DNA of 64,000 nt from Sialis fuliginosa (taxonomy: Eukaryota > Arthropoda > Insecta > Megaloptera > Sialidae). Position numbers and translations under genes: made by a program. Positions 36,391 through 49,430 of this stretch are shown here, one piece after another. The DNA lies in assembly GCA_961205875.1 (NCBI GenBank), contig OY540810.1, forward strand, positions 31,682,001 to 31,746,000, in the 5' to 3' direction. The notes beneath the pieces were generated by a model. It had not been told where the DNA came from and ran no database searches. It saw nothing but the letters and a program-made list of their open reading frames with translations. Positions within the stretch are counted from its first letter, which is position 1. Each line of letters opens with the position of its first letter.

Positions 36391-38098
36391 TAGACAGAAC
36401 CGGACATATATGGCTCACTCTGTTGCACAAAGTTAACAGTACGAAGAACGAATTGACAATATTCTTAATTAAACAAAGATGGTTTTATAGTGTTGTTAAG
36501 TTACATAACTGAGATGATCAGATACAGTGCATGTCTTCACGATACGTTGTACTTACTTATGAATGAATTCAGTCACTGATCTTGCTATAAATATATTCCC
36601 ACTAAACATGTTTTCTTTCATATCAGTTGAATAGATACTACGTCGATAAAGTATCAAATAATTCATTTGTGTCATCACATTTTATTGAATATTAAGTACC
36701 TATTTGTACGTATCGTTTTTTTGCTTGAGAGGCTTGTATTTATCAGCACGAAATTTAATTTTGATTGATTGATTTTTTATTATTACAATATGTAACAGTA
36801 ATGTAGTTTCTTAATTCAAAAAGAATCAGAAAATTAAAATTTTGATTTTTTAGGATATTTTTTTTATATTATAGTTTAGATGAAACCAAATAAAAAAAAT
36901 GATTTTAAATTATATATTTTTATTCGTTATCAGTAGTTTTTTGTTAAAATGTTATTAAAATGTCAATGTACTCATGCCTAAAAACAAGATTAGGTATTAT
37001 GTAATAAAAAAATGAAAATATTCCAATTGACTGGCAATAAGTAAACAGAAATAAAGAGGATACAGGAATACTTCCGGTAACAGGACCGGACCACAATGAT
37101 TCGCAGACGCTCCGAAAAACTAACAATTTTTGAGCTTAAGCACTTGATACACCGAAATACAATGAACGTTATAAATTTTGAACAGGATATGAAGGTAAAA
37201 AAGCAAATAATTTTAATTTGAAGAAGAAAATAAAAACCTTATTTACTTTGCAAGGTAGAAACTCCTAAAGTCTTCCCTGAACAAAATGAGAATGAGAGAC
37301 AATTTTTTTATTAATTAAATTTTGTCTTCTATAAAATCCTTGTTGATCTTTTTAGACAGTTTTTATACTTAATAATGAGAGAGAAATCAAATAATCTTCT
37401 AAGACATAAATAAAACATATATTATTATTATTATTGACAATAGATGTTTGTGGTTTCTTTCAAGTTTGTTTTTTATTAAAACTTTTCAATTTATTAATTA
37501 AAAACTAATGAGTTGTGTCAGTAATAAATTAAATTTACTTTAAAACAAATTAATAATTATGTACTGGCGTATATATCAATATTTTCATTGTCAATAATAA
37601 TATATGTTTTATTTATGTCTAATTTATCGATTTTTACGCAAGTGGGAGAGGTAATGTGTACAAAAAAATAAAAAATTGTAAATAAAAATTAAAAACAAAA
37701 TCTTAAAACCAGGCGAGACGCCAGCGCGTTGACCGTAGGGCCAACACACTTATATTTCGAGCGAACATAATACACGGTTATATTGAATACACAAATTTTC
37801 AAAGTTAATTATCTTTGTAATTAAGGCCTATGAGATTAAATTGTTGGACACGTGTCTTTTTATTTTTGCTCTAGTTTGACATACCACAAGCTCATTGAAA
37901 TTCTCATGGACCGTGCTGTTGCTTCCCCTTGTCAGTAACGGTGAAACATGGGATAATGTCCCTACCGCTCTAGTAGACCATCAAATAACAAAATTTAAAT
38001 TAATATTTTAATCCCTTCACCTTGATGAAAATTAACCCCCATTCCCCTAAAATAATTAAAACATTCCACCACCAATACAGTTACCATACATAAATATG
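36391..38098. other. Intergenic DNA, no gene seen
   Basis: Mostly AT-rich. A short GC-richer piece near 37706-37745 resembles a tRNA-derived repeat remnant (GCGCGTTGACC), but no tRNA fold can be drawn confidently. Confidence 0.45.
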
Positions 38099-39246
38099 CA
38101 GGTGGCCCATTTTATGTGTCTACCCCTTTCAACTTTTTATAGCGAGGTTCAATCGAAAAATATTTCAGACGAAAGTTGCACAGTTGAAGTGAGACATCGA
38201 TGTAGTATGGTTAATTTTTTTAGGTGGCGGTTTCAAGGTCATTTGAAGGTCAACTGTATTTTTTTAAATGGGATTCTCATATTTTTAATGCAGATTCGTG
38301 TACTACATGACAAAATAAGTAGGTTTTGTTGAAAATATTTTTTCCTAAAAATTAAACCAGGTATAGTAAATCCAGTTTTCAAAAAAACATGACAGCCTCA
38401 CCATGCAATACACTAATTTTAAATTTTGCGAAATGAAAAAACTTAATACCGTCGACATTAAGTATTAATATTACGATGTGAACTAATCATAAGAGGAAGT
38501 TACATATCAATTTTCTCTGAAAAGGACCGATTATTATTTACTTTAAGTCAAAAATTTTGAAGGTTCTAATATCAATAATAATTAGAATTAAATTTTTTTA
38601 ATTGTAATTCAAAATTAAGTAGAATTGTCAGTACTAAACCAGCGACAATGATTTTGATCCTTTGAATATTTATTTTATTTTTAGTCGACAGATAAATAGG
38701 CATTTAAACACTCATCGTTATATTTTGTTTTACATTATTTGTAAAAATTATCACTTTCCAGTTCATATAGTAATTCTGACTTTTATCAAAAATAAATTAT
38801 ATTTTTCCATGGTAAAGGGGCAGCAATTTTTTTGCCCAGGGCGGCAATTATTTTTTACCCTGGGCGGCAATTTTTTTTGCCCAGCGCGGCACTTAACGTA
38901 AATACGCCACTCGTATCGAGTAATATTAATGTAGACGCAAGGTAATCTTGTTATGGTTTTTCGAAAACTGAATTTACAGTGCCAGGTTGCATTTTTAGGA
39001 AAAAATATTTCAAGCAGAAGTTACTTAATTTTTCATGTAGTACAAGAATCTGCATTTAAAATATGGAGTACCCATTTAATAAATGTAATTGTCTTTCAAA
39101 TGACCTTGAAACAACCACCTAAAGAAAAATTAGCCACAGTATATCAATGTCCCCCTTCAAACTGTGTAACTTTCGTCTGAAATTTTTTACGATAGAACCT
39201 CGCCATAAAAAGTTAAAAGGGGTAGAAATTTAAAATAGGTCACCTG
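38099..39246. mobile_element. 1.15-kb foldback element, CAGGTGACC family
   Basis: The left end CAGGTGGCCCATTTTATG and the right end, which is the complement of CAGGTGACCTATTTTAAA, start inverted arms of about 300 bp. Both arms contain CTACCCCTTTCAACTTTTTA-like sequence. TA follows the right end; the left side reads TATG. The centre holds a GGGCGGCAATTTTTTTTGCC triplicate (38815-38895), apparently the end of a separate element. A left-arm fragment recurs at 60711-60850. Confidence 0.75.
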
Positions 39247-40305
39247 TATACACGCATGCAACTAATTTTATCAACATAACATTCATTCATAAATGCATGT
39301 TCAAATATCATAAAACTATCTAGTATGTTAATTGAAAGCCAATTAACTATCTTATCTATATATTTTGTACTAAACTTATATTTAGTATAACAGATGAGAA
39401 TATCAACACATTATTTTTTATTCCCTTGTATTTATAACTGGATTTAGAAATCGTTCAAAGTAGGAAATCCTAGATTGGTCGCATTTTTAACTTTCTTTTT
39501 TCAATCGTAAAAATAACATATCTAACATTTTTAACCGACTTCAAAAAAGGAAGGTTCTGTGCTCGTCATGTGTACGATTTTCTCAAGAATTATTGCACGG
39601 ATTTAGATGCGGTTTTCACCGTCTTGTAGGACGGTTCTTCAGAAAGGTTTTTTTAGATGGTGGTTTTCAAAATAACGGTTAAAAAGGTTATAGGTGTCGA
39701 TATTTTTTATGCATGTAATGAAATATGTAAGTATGTATAATATAATAAAAATACTTTTAACGAAATCTAAAATTAAAAAATATTTTGTGTGTAGTTCTCA
39801 GTATCAGTTTTTTCAAAATTTTGGAAAAAAAATCGCCGTAACTTTTATACGGGTGGTTGGATTTGATTTTGGTCGATATATTTGAAATCAGCGTGTAAAA
39901 CTCTATAATGTATATGTAATGTATTTAAATTAATATATTGTTTTTAAAGAATCTTATTTGAAACTTAAATTTCCTTTTTGAAAAATTTCATTGCGTGAAG
40001 CTCAATATTACACATTTTTTAAGATTTTTTTTTACAACCCCATCCCTGCCGTAGTTCTGAAAATCTCATCCACCTTACGGGTAAAATAAAAAGTCGGCGT
40101 CTATGGGTGTAGATAAGTATCATAATATTAAATAATTTATACAATGCTCCCTCCCCACCGAAATCATTTATATCGCCCCGCCCTAAAATATATGTAGGTA
40201 TTTAAAAATAATCAATATATCACCACGAAAGACTCACTTAATTAAAGCCAGAATCAACAAAAAATATTCATTCCTACGAGACAATTTTTTTTCGTCCCAA
40301 TTCCC
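39247..40305. other. Intergenic DNA with a repeat beginning TAACCGACTTC
   Basis: A repeat-like block TAACCGACTTCAAAAAAGGA (39531) followed by TGGTTTTC motifs is of a kind I associate with moth and butterfly genomes. No gene supported. Confidence 0.45.
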
Positions 40306-40650
40306 CAGGGCCGTAACTATCACCGGGCCCCCGCGGCAGCCTAAAATTTTTATTTTTATTTGGTTCTTGAAAATCTTAAATAAATGTTACACAAATTTTG
40401 ATTTTAATGACGTTGTCAACTTGAATTTTAGATTTATTATTCATGAAAATAAAGTTATAGTATAGAAAATGTACAATTACATAAAAAAAAACTTGAGATT
40501 GTCGACCAAAAAAAAGGTCATTAAAATCTAAATTACACTAAGGGGTACATTTCCAAGTTAGGATCAAAAAAAAGTCTTCAATTTTTCATATTTTGGGGGC
40601 CCTCGGTCTCTTCTTGCCCCAAGGCCCCCGAACCTGTAGTAACGGCCCTG
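40306..40650. mobile_element. hAT-type MITE, CAGGGCCGTAACTA ends
   Basis: Left end CAGGGCCGTAACTATC and right end TAGTAACGGCCCTG are inverted. It is flanked by CAATTCCC (40298-40305) and CAGTTCCC (40651-40658). 345 bp with GGGCCC-rich subterminal blocks. A fragment of the same family (CAGGGCCGCTACTAG) lies at about 62004, inside another MITE. Confidence 0.85.
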
Positions 40651-40969
40651 CAGTTCCCCCTTCCCTCGAAATGTTCATATTCCCTCACACTTTCTGGATT
40701 CAACACTGCCAATAAAAATTTAAACAAATCCAAGGCCTCCTCTGTATTTTTAAGATGGTCATCTGATTCGTTAAACACATGTTAACCCATGTATGTACAT
40801 TTATAATATTCATCATCAGTATGCAAAAGATCGTTTGTCGATCACAGAAACTTATGTCTGTATACTGTGTGTAGGTACCTATATATAGTAACGCAAGTAA
40901 TACTAATTGAAAGCACATTGTTTGATTTGAAGATACAGGCAGCCTGGGGATATAATCACCTAAGGTCAA

Positions 40970-41973
40970 TATTATTCAATACATTATAATATATTTAAAC
41001 CGATGATTCACTACAAGTGAAATTAATTGCTTTTTAAATTGGCCTGCGTGAGACCATTTCAAAATTGTAATACGTTAGACACAAGTACGGAATATAGCAA
41101 ATTAAATAGAAAAATGCTTATTAAATATACTGAAGTAACTTTTTTTGTCCATTTCACAGACCATGACTTCCCCCCAATTGAAAATCTAGATCCGCGCACG
41201 GTTAGACAGAGCTGTCACAAGTACTCAATGAAAGTACTGAAAGTACAAGAACCAAGTACTAAGCATAAGAACTTGAAGTAACAAGTATTTTTTTTGTTAT
41301 TTTGAAATGTAGATACTTGTAGTAAATATTTACTTCAAATACATTACTTGTTAAAATCAAGTATTAAATGCAAGAATTATGGAAACGTATTTGAAATATT
41401 GAATACTTCAAACTATTTTTAAAGGTAAAGTATTTGTTCAATACTTTAAGTACTTTACTAGTAAAATTCAAGTATTACGTTCAAAAAGTAATTTAATTAT
41501 CAAGTAATTTTTATTATTTTAAAATGTACTCTATGTACTTAAGTAGGTACTTACAAAAATAATTAATGCGTAAGGTACAAAAAACATAAAAAATATGAAT
41601 GTTTAAAATCATAATTAGAGCTTTTTGAGAAATTATTTTTATTATTACACTATATTTTTAAACATTTACTCGGTTTAATTATACAGTTATGAATTACACT
41701 ATAAATTATTATTATTATTATTGTAAAAACTTATGATGTGAATTGTTTCAAAAGAATACGAAATTTTAAAATTTCCCTCTCAATTAGTAACTTTTATTAC
41801 CAACTGCAATCACTAGCGTTGCCAACTTACTTATATGTCAATTTGACGTAAGAATTCTTACTATCAGACACGTCAATTGTGTGCGGTATGAAAAAATATT
41901 ATTATTAAAACGTGTTAAAACAAATTAATTAAATATTATAGAAATATAATTTTTATTTTTATTTTGAACAAAC
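40970..41973. other. Region upstream of ZFPL1
   Basis: No gene. Contains irregular repeats of CAAGTA and AGTACTTG words at about 41215-41550. The ZFPL1 promoter should lie in the last few hundred bases, but no core element can be singled out. Confidence 0.5.
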
Positions 41974-43654
41974 ATGGGACTATGCAAATGTCCGAAAAGA
42001 CGCGTAACAAACCAATTCTGTTTTGAACATCATGCAAATGTTTGTGAACACTGTATGGTTACGAATCATAAAAAGGTGACTTTATGCGAAAACTACACCC
42101 CAATATTCAATATTAATATTTTTGATGTGTTCTATGTACTTGATATAAAAGAAGTAGAATATTTTTTAATATATTAGTTTTTTATTTCAGTGCATTGTTC
42201 AATCATATTTACAATGGTTACAAGATAGTGATTATAACCCTGTCTGCGAATTATGTTCAAAAGATCTTGGCGCAGAAGATTGTGTGCGGTTAACGTGTTA
42301 TCGTAAGTAATAATGTTTTATCATTCGAATCTTGAAATTTAAATAAAGATTGTGAATTTCAGATGTGTTCCATTGGTGGTGCTTAGACACATGGGCAAGA
42401 AATCTTCCTCCTGATACAGCACCAGCTGGATATACTTGTCCATCATGTCATAGTGCTTTATTTCCAGCTGCTAATTTAGTCAGTCCTGTTGCAGATGTGT
42501 TAAAAGAAAAGTTAGCTGGAGTAAATTGGGCACGCACAGGTCTTGGCCTACCATTAGTAAGTATTTGATTGATAATATATGTTTTGTCAATTTTTTTCCT
42601 TGCTGTATATCGGTGGTCTTCAATGGCCTTTAAAAACCGATGGTATTATTCTAGAAACCTCAATTTTTGAAAATCTTTTACGAAGTAAAAATGTTGTTTT
42701 AATACTCCAAATAATTTTATGGAAAATTTATTTTGTTTAAATATCTAAATGCAGTTGCGTGCTATAGCCAGAAAATAGTCTTGAGCCCCATTGCTTTAGA
42801 GATTTTGTCTAAAAAAAGTTTAAAGACAAACTGTCTTTGTTCTGACCACTCCTCCAGTCAGTTCTATAGAATCCAGGTTGGAAACCACTGCTGTAGATTA
42901 CTATTTTACTTTCAGAAAGCTTAAGTGAGGTTTTTGTGCTACAAAAATAAATAGAAATAAAATGAAAACAAACTTGTGTTAAAAAATCACATTCTAATTA
43001 ATTTAACCAATAAATAAAACAATTTCAGTTATCAGAAGAAGTTAGTCAACCAATAAACAGATCGGTATCTCAATCATCAGCGTTGCCGAATAACATTCCA
43101 ATTTCATCACCTGCGCCTCCGCCACCTCACTCTGTAATACACGTGCCCGATAATACCTTTGCAAGAGTTGAAGGATCTGGGCCTCGAAGAACAACATCTC
43201 ACGATCATCACACTTCAGGGTCTGAAACTTCGACGTTACTGTTTGATCACGATGAAGATAAATACAAACGTAGATCTCCAAGTGAGTGGGTGCTTAGAAG
43301 ATGGAAGTAAGTATTTTTTATATTCTGAAGCAATTCCATAAATTGAATTAGTTATTGTTTTAGTGTCATGAATGATTTTGTGTTAGCATCTCGGATCATT
43401 TTTATTATCTATAATTTGTAACATTCTAAATTCAATGTAACGTTTTATATTTATTAATAAAATCATATAAATTTATTTTCAGAAGTATTTGGTCATCAGG
43501 TCGAAGTCGCCGTCATTGGAGACCTGTAGTTGCTATTTTTGCTGTTGTTATATTTATACTGTTATTAATGGCTGCCCTTGGTCGCAATAATCAAAATAAT
43601 GATTCAGATTTTGATTTTCAAAATAATCCTCACATTCGTAATAATGATGGTTGA
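41974..43654 (+). CDS. ZFPL1: Zinc finger protein-like 1 (285 aa)
   Basis: Integral Golgi membrane protein; in animals it helps keep cis-Golgi structure and binds GM130. Five exons: 41974-42075, 42191-42302, 42363-42556, 43029-43306 and 43483-43654, with matching phases. The protein starts MGLCKCPKR, followed by a B-box-like Cys/His cluster (residues 4-35). A stretch from [17 protein letters not shown] then leads into a RING-like cluster (CELC, then C, H, C and CPSC, to about residue 100). This order is diagnostic of ZFPL1. A proline/serine-rich linker precedes a single transmembrane segment near residues 242-260 ([19 protein letters not shown]), with a short acidic tail. Length is close to the family norm of about 300. 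No defect seen. Intron 3 holds a hAT MITE. Confidence 0.95.
42611..42890. mobile_element. hAT-type MITE in ZFPL1 intron 3
   Basis: Ends CGGTGGTCTTCAATGG and TTGGAAACCACTG are imperfect inverted repeats. The flanks CTGTATAT (42603-42610) and CTGTAGAT (42891-42898) form an 8-bp duplication with one mismatch. 280 bp, no coding. It lies between exons 3 and 4 without touching splice sites. Confidence 0.78.
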
Positions 43655-43697
43655 TTTTCAATTCACAATTTATAATGTATTTTTTTATTTGTATAGA

Positions 43698-43789
43698 AAT
43701 AAAAATAATGTTATTCAAATTTTATTGAGTTTTTACATCAAAAACAGAAGGATTTATTAAATGACTAGGAACAACTAATACTAAATAAA
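43698..43789 (+). terminator. ZFPL1 polyadenylation signals
   Basis: AATAAA occurs at 43698-43703 and again at 43784-43789, 44 and 130 bases after the stop codon. Which one is used is unknown. Confidence 0.55.
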
Positions 43790-43794
43790 GGATT

Positions 43795-44314
43795 TTATCA
43801 TATATTAATCAACTAGTAGATTAATATATGATTTTATAATAAAAATTAATAGGTATCTTAATATTTGAGGGATTTTTTTGTATATTATATATATTTTTCT
43901 TTTTGTTTAAAAAGAGCACTTAAGTTTTATTGTTGATTATAAATATGTTATGAAATTGTGTTTATTATTTAATTTAAAATACAAATATATATATAATTAC
44001 TGTCCATAATCCATACAATGAAAATATATTGCATTTTAATAACATCTATTTATTTATATTTCACCTATTTTTAATTCATATTTATATTATTTTTTTTAGG
44101 AAATTACCGCCAATTTTTAAATATATTGATACCAACAGTAGTTTAGACAAAATACGTAATGTTAATTTGATAATAAAGTGAGTGAATGCATATAATCAAT
44201 CATTAGTAAGAAAGAGAACTACTCATTTAATCACTTTTAAATTATGGCGGGTAAATATTTGACAGCGCATTGAGGTTATGTTCTGTAAATAATAAACATA
44301 AACAATTTTACGTG
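43795..44314. other. ZFPL1-NSMCE1 intergenic gap
   Basis: No gene. It contains a perfect short hairpin (TCATATATTAATC, loop AACTAGTA, complement) at 43798-43831 and a T-rich stretch. The NSMCE1 promoter is expected in the last ~200 bases. Confidence 0.5.
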
Positions 44315-45543
44315 ATGGTTTATTATACAGATGTCCATCGTTATTTGATGCAATATTTTTTAAATGAAGGTTTTATTCACAAACATGATGTTGCAACTGA
44401 ATTTGCAAAATTGCTTGGTAAGTAATTTCATAAATTAACATTAAATACAAAATATAATTATTTACGCTGTACATAATTATAATTGTAGAAAGAGAAACCA
44501 TACAAAGTAATCTGGAACAAGTGATAAAAGAAATCAATAAGAAAATTGAAAGGTTCAAGCAACGCATTGTTTTAGGAACTTGCGAACATACTGGCGAATC
44601 TTATTATATATTATTAAATGAAACTGAAGATAGTATTTCAAAGTATATAAGATCTTAGTTTTATATATTATTTATTTAATACTTACCTCTGTAAAAATTA
44701 CTTTTCAGATTACAAAGTACATTTTCAAAGAATGATATAGAACTAATAAAACTTATTATCGAAGAAATTATTGAAACTGGTAATAAATGTATCCCGTCGA
44801 TAACAGTAATGACATTATTATCAAAGATGAAAACAACTTACAGCCATGATAAAGCAGAAGAATTGTTAAAAAAGTTAATTTCATTAGGATATCTTTATGA
44901 AAATGATAATTCAATAAGTTTTGGCATTAGAACTATATATGAATTCCAAATATACTTTAATGGAATTTATAAAGAGAATACAGACCAGTGTCCACTGTGC
45001 AAATTTGTTGTATTTGTGGTAAGATTTACATAGTAAAATTTTAATATAAAAAAATCAATTTTAGTATTTAAAACCTCAGTAATTAGACTTAGGTCAGGAG
45101 CCAAGTTGAAGAAATTTAGGTATTATAAATTCAGAAATAATTTAGACTGGATATTTTTTTTTTCATGTAATGATTCCTTAGAATGTGGCAATACATTAAT
45201 ACCATACTGTATTCTACAATTTACTGGTGAGAAAAAAATTAGATAATTAAATAAAAGTTATTGACTGAATTTTTTTTTCGGGTGCCCTGCACATATACAC
45301 TACTTAACTGGCATTAGCAAACTACTGTTAACATCGATGTTTAACTTTACGAAAACCCAATCATTAATTTAAATTTTCTTACAGGGTCAGACTTGCAAAT
45401 CTTGTGATCAACTATTTCACAAACATTGCATAAGGACATATCTTGGAGCTAATAATAAATGTCCATCATGTAAGCAGAACTGGTTAGATCCTGAAGAAAA
45501 TACTCCTTCTAGTTCACACACAAAGAAATCTCGAATACAATAA
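44315..45543 (+). CDS. NSMCE1: Non-SMC element 1, SMC5/6 complex RING subunit (241 aa)
   Basis: NSE1 pairs with NSE3 and NSE4 on the SMC5/6 genome-stability complex and has a variant RING for ubiquitin ligase activity. Four exons: 44315-44417, 44489-44642, 44709-45018 and 45385-45543, all in phase. The N-terminus (HRYLMQYFLNEGFIHKHDV) and the middle region with FGIRTIYEF match the winged-helix part of NSE1. The C-terminus carries the variant RING: CPLC near residue 181, then C-X2-C, H-X2-C and CPSC near residue 220. Length is near that of vertebrate NSMCE1. It lies 660 bp downstream of ZFPL1 on the same strand and converges on CLP1. A hAT MITE begins 22 bp after the stop. Confidence 0.92.
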
Positions 45544-45564
45544 TCATTATATGTATGAAATAAG

Positions 45565-45709
45565 CAGGGCTGTGGAGTCAGAGTAATTTTGGGTGTTTTT
45601 ACATACTTATTATTTTTTTAAATAAAATAATAAGTACAGTAAAAGAGTAGAAGTCGGACAGTAGAAAAATAGAGGAGTAATTGGTTTTTATACTGACTCC
45701 ACATGCCTG
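45565..45709. mobile_element. hAT-type MITE in the NSMCE1 3' region
   Basis: Termini CAGGGCTGTGGAGTCAG and CTGACTCCACATGCCTG are inverted. Flanks GAAATAAG (45557-45564) and GAAATATG (45710-45717) form an 8-bp duplication with one mismatch. CAGGGCTGTGGAGTC is a familiar hAT end. 145 bp. It contains AATAAA at 45621. Confidence 0.85.
45621..45626 (+). terminator. Possible NSMCE1 polyadenylation signal inside a MITE
   Basis: AATAAA, 78 bases after the NSMCE1 stop and inside the hAT MITE. A later AATAAA lies near 45753. Usage is inferred from position only. Confidence 0.45.
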
Positions 45710-45717
45710 GAAATATG

Positions 45718-46842
45718 TTACATAGATGCATTATTTTTATCATTGTTTTAAATAAAATTTTAATTTATACATATTTGTAATTTAATACCATTTGGAACCT
45801 ATTTAATAAGCAAATAAAAATAATTATACGACATAGCGTTATGAAAGTATCAATCATAGAAGCTTCATAATGCTCTTAAAAAGTTTCTTTTATAGTTTAC
45901 TATTACATCATTAAGATTTCAATCATTATCAAAAATATAGTAATCTTTTTTTATGCAGTAGATGTTCCACAGAAAATGGCATTTAAAAAAACTGCATGAA
46001 AAAGTACATAGCAAAATAAGAATTACGTTAGTATACTACTTATATATTTTAGACTCGATAATGAAAATGACGAACACCTACTCAAACAAAAAATTGTACA
46101 CTAAACTTCTCGTATTCCCATTCTTTCACTACAATGTAAGAACCCCCGATTTTGCATGAAATATTACATTGCATAACTTCAAAACTGCATTCAAAAGATG
46201 CGCATAAAAAAGACTGTTGTAAAAATATTTAATGAATAATAAAGATTTTCATTTAAATAATTTTGACGGTAATTTAAATTTGATTTACACTTTGTTTTAT
46301 TAGAAATATCTTGTAAATTCTCTATTTTAAAATTAATATTGATCAAAGATGAATGGATTAAGGTTTAAATCATTTAAATAATTGAGAAGCTACTCTTTCG
46401 ATTTTGTAGATTCAAAAACAATTGCATCAACCTGATAACTAAGTACTTTACATAGAGGGATCTAACTACTAAATTACTTATCGAATGATCTTAAATTTTA
46501 ATATGTAATACAAGACTATACAAAACATTTGAAGGTCCTTACGTAGTTTCTGTGGTTTATAGTTCATAAGTACTATGTCGCCAAATAGAAAACTTTTTAT
46601 CCACCTGATATATTTGCAGTAAATGAGTCAATATTTATAAAAACACCCAGTTTAAATTCCTTTCGAGTTCACCTACAGAAATTATTAAACATAAAAAAAC
46701 TTTCATTGCTAAATTTATGTATCAAAATATATTTACATCATAATTCTTACAATTCGAATATAAAAAAAGGTCACAGTTTTGAAAAAAATGTCATCACACT
46801 TTACACAAATTATATAACTTCATAAAGATATCGATTAAAATA
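45718..46842. other. Convergent 3' intergenic region
   Basis: AT-rich sequence between the NSMCE1 (+) and CLP1 (-) stop codons. No gene. It should hold both 3' untranslated regions. Confidence 0.5.
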
Positions 46843-49430
46843 TCAATGACTATCCATAAACTGTAGTTCCGAAAGAAGGAGAAGTGTATTTGGTAACGGC
46901 CTAGGTTGCGGTGATAAAACTGTCATTGTTTGTCTATCTGGATCTATATTCGTTCTGAAAAATGATAATTACAATTTTTAATCATAGAAATTAAATATTT
47001 ATACCTAAAACAGTGTTCATTTCCGAATATAATATTGAGTGACTTAATACTATTTTTAATACACCAAGCATTTCTGATAAAATTTTAATAGTATCTCATT
47101 TTGTGTAGTTAGAGATTTTATATGTTAGAATATAAGTATTCAACAAAACATATAATAACTTACACACAAACAAATCCCGCAAGGTTAGTCTGTATAACAT
47201 CTTCATCCGGACTTTCAGCGAAACTGACTGCAAGTATATGATGTAAAATAGCTGGCCCCGGTTGTACAGGTACCAATTTTAGTAAGTTGTCTTCGGCTTT
47301 CATACCGAGTGGCATACACGAATCGGGTAAAGGAGGAGCTCCGGTTTTGTATATCCGTGTTTCTGACCATTTCACATCAAACGAATGTGGATACAGCGGC
47401 GTTTTGCCTCCATAGAAATATTCTCTAATGCGTGCGTCACGGGCCTCCACACGAATGCTTTTCGTCCTTTCTACTACCTGTATTAAAAATATTGTTAAAC
47501 TGATGCAACAAGAAAAGTAATTTTTAATTTTGATATGTATTTAGCATATATATTTCCTACCATATTTCTAAAAATTTCTTCACGCAAAAATTCTTTCTAG
47601 AGAATATATATATTGACAAGATTTTCAATGTTGCAATAAATAATTTAATTTTATTTAGAAAATTATAATTTTAAAACCTAGGATTTTACTTTAATTTTCA
47701 AAAATTTTGTGGATTTTAATTTGAAAAACAGTCAACACTATATGAAGCATTACCAAATGCAGTCATCGGAAGATTTCAATTTGGTTTTTTATTGTCATCG
47801 TATTTATGTTATGATTTAATTGAGTATTACATAAATCTATATACAATAGTAATATAAAGAGATGAATAATAATAATCTTAAAAACTACTCAATTGATTTG
47901 GATAATTCACACTGCTAGAAAGTTAATTTTTTCCAGTGTGACATAGACTATATTTTATCATTAAGAAAAATGTATCATTAATATTTTCACAGAAAAATTA
48001 AAAGTTAATCAATGATAGTTGACTTTGATATAATAAAACCAAAAATGTATATTGAATAATTATATATTATTATATTAGGTCATGTACATATTTAACATAA
48101 AACAATTGATATTTTTAATAAGATTTGATTTTGAAATCGAAGCCACAGGGAACTGCTAGTTCTTTAATGTTTTTCATAAAGTTTACAATATACTATTTAA
48201 AAATAAAAACTTACTCCTCCGCTTTTTGGTAGAAACACGACTTTGACAAAAGATGGCATATCTCGTACTAATTCATTGTAAAGTCTCTCTTGATCCAAAA
48301 CGAGGATTACATCAACTTCAAAAGCTTGAGCGGAATGTAAAAGTTGTTTATATCCAGCACCTTTTATCCAACCGCAGGTATTAATAACTACTCCAGACAT
48401 TTTTGCTGAAAAACAGTACAGTTTTATTGACAAATAAGTAATCATTTATAAATTTATAAATCGTCCTTAAAATGAAATATTGATTTAATTTATAACCTTT
48501 ACATCATGTATAACATAATAAATAAACTAACCTTTTTTATTTGCTTGCATTCTGTCTTGTATAACTTCAGCTAATCGACTGATAAGTGTATTATAGAGAG
48601 TAACATTTACTTGAGGTGAGTTATGCCCAAAATGAAATACAAGAGGAGCTTCCTGTGAGAATCCTTCTTCAATAGCAGCTGGGCGTTCGACTAACAAAGC
48701 TCCTATAAAAAAATACAAATTGTAAAATACCATAAAGATCATCTTCAATATGTTAACACAAACCTATAGTGCCTGGAATTGATATCTGACCCTGACCAAC
48801 ATCTAAATCTACTAAAATAGGCCGTCGACCACTTCTAACAGCATAATTGAGTAATAACCGACATAACGTAGATTTACCTACATCACAAGGACCAACAACC
48901 ATTGTTATTGGACCTCGACCACCAGTTTGATCAGCAATCACTCGAAGTTGTTCTAAAGCTGCATGGCAATTCAAGTACATTAACTACAAGAACAAATATA
49001 TTAATAAAATTTAAGTATTATTATATGTATTACTGTATACTAACATACCATAGGTGTTTCTTTTGCAACATAACTAACATCTGTTTTTCCACGAAGTTCA
49101 ACTGTACATCCTTGCCAGGTAAAGACGGCAACTTTTGCACCTGCACTGAATTCATATATTTTTCCTTTGACTATTTCTGTACCGAATATTTCAGCATGGC
49201 CAGTTTTAAGCTATAATATACAATAATATATAAATTGCAATTCTATATTTTAATTATAGTTTAAATTTAGTAAAATATAAAAACAACAAAAAGTTATAGA
49301 ATTTAATAAAAAAAGTATATATAACCTCCAAAATAACTTTTTCATTTTTCGTTTCCACTTCAAATCTTAATTCTGTATCTGGTTCTAATTTAAATTCTTG
49401 GACAGGTGCTAATTTTGTATCATCGGCCAT
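46843..49430 (-). CDS. CLP1: Polyribonucleotide 5'-hydroxyl-kinase CLP1 (424 aa)
   Basis: CLP1 phosphorylates RNA 5'-OH ends in the nucleus and is a subunit of pre-mRNA cleavage factor II and of the tRNA splicing endonuclease complex (insect name cbc). Seven exons, 5' to 3': 49430-49326, 49210-49049, 48983-48764, 48702-48532, 48405-48215, 47477-47164 and 46954-46843. All junction phases agree. The N-terminal domain (1-89) starts MADDTKLAP. The P-loop is GPCDVGKST at 120-128, where the common form has T in place of C. A Walker-B-like [15 protein letters not shown] follows. [18 protein letters not shown] and LPKSGGVVER are family signatures, and the C-terminus has [11 protein letters not shown]. 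Length matches animal CLP1 (about 425). A TIR transposon begins 146 bp upstream of the ATG. Confidence 0.96.

Noticed and set aside
43798-43831. Hairpin as a transcription terminator
   Set aside because: AT-only stem in a eukaryote; poly(A) signals explain the 3' end better.
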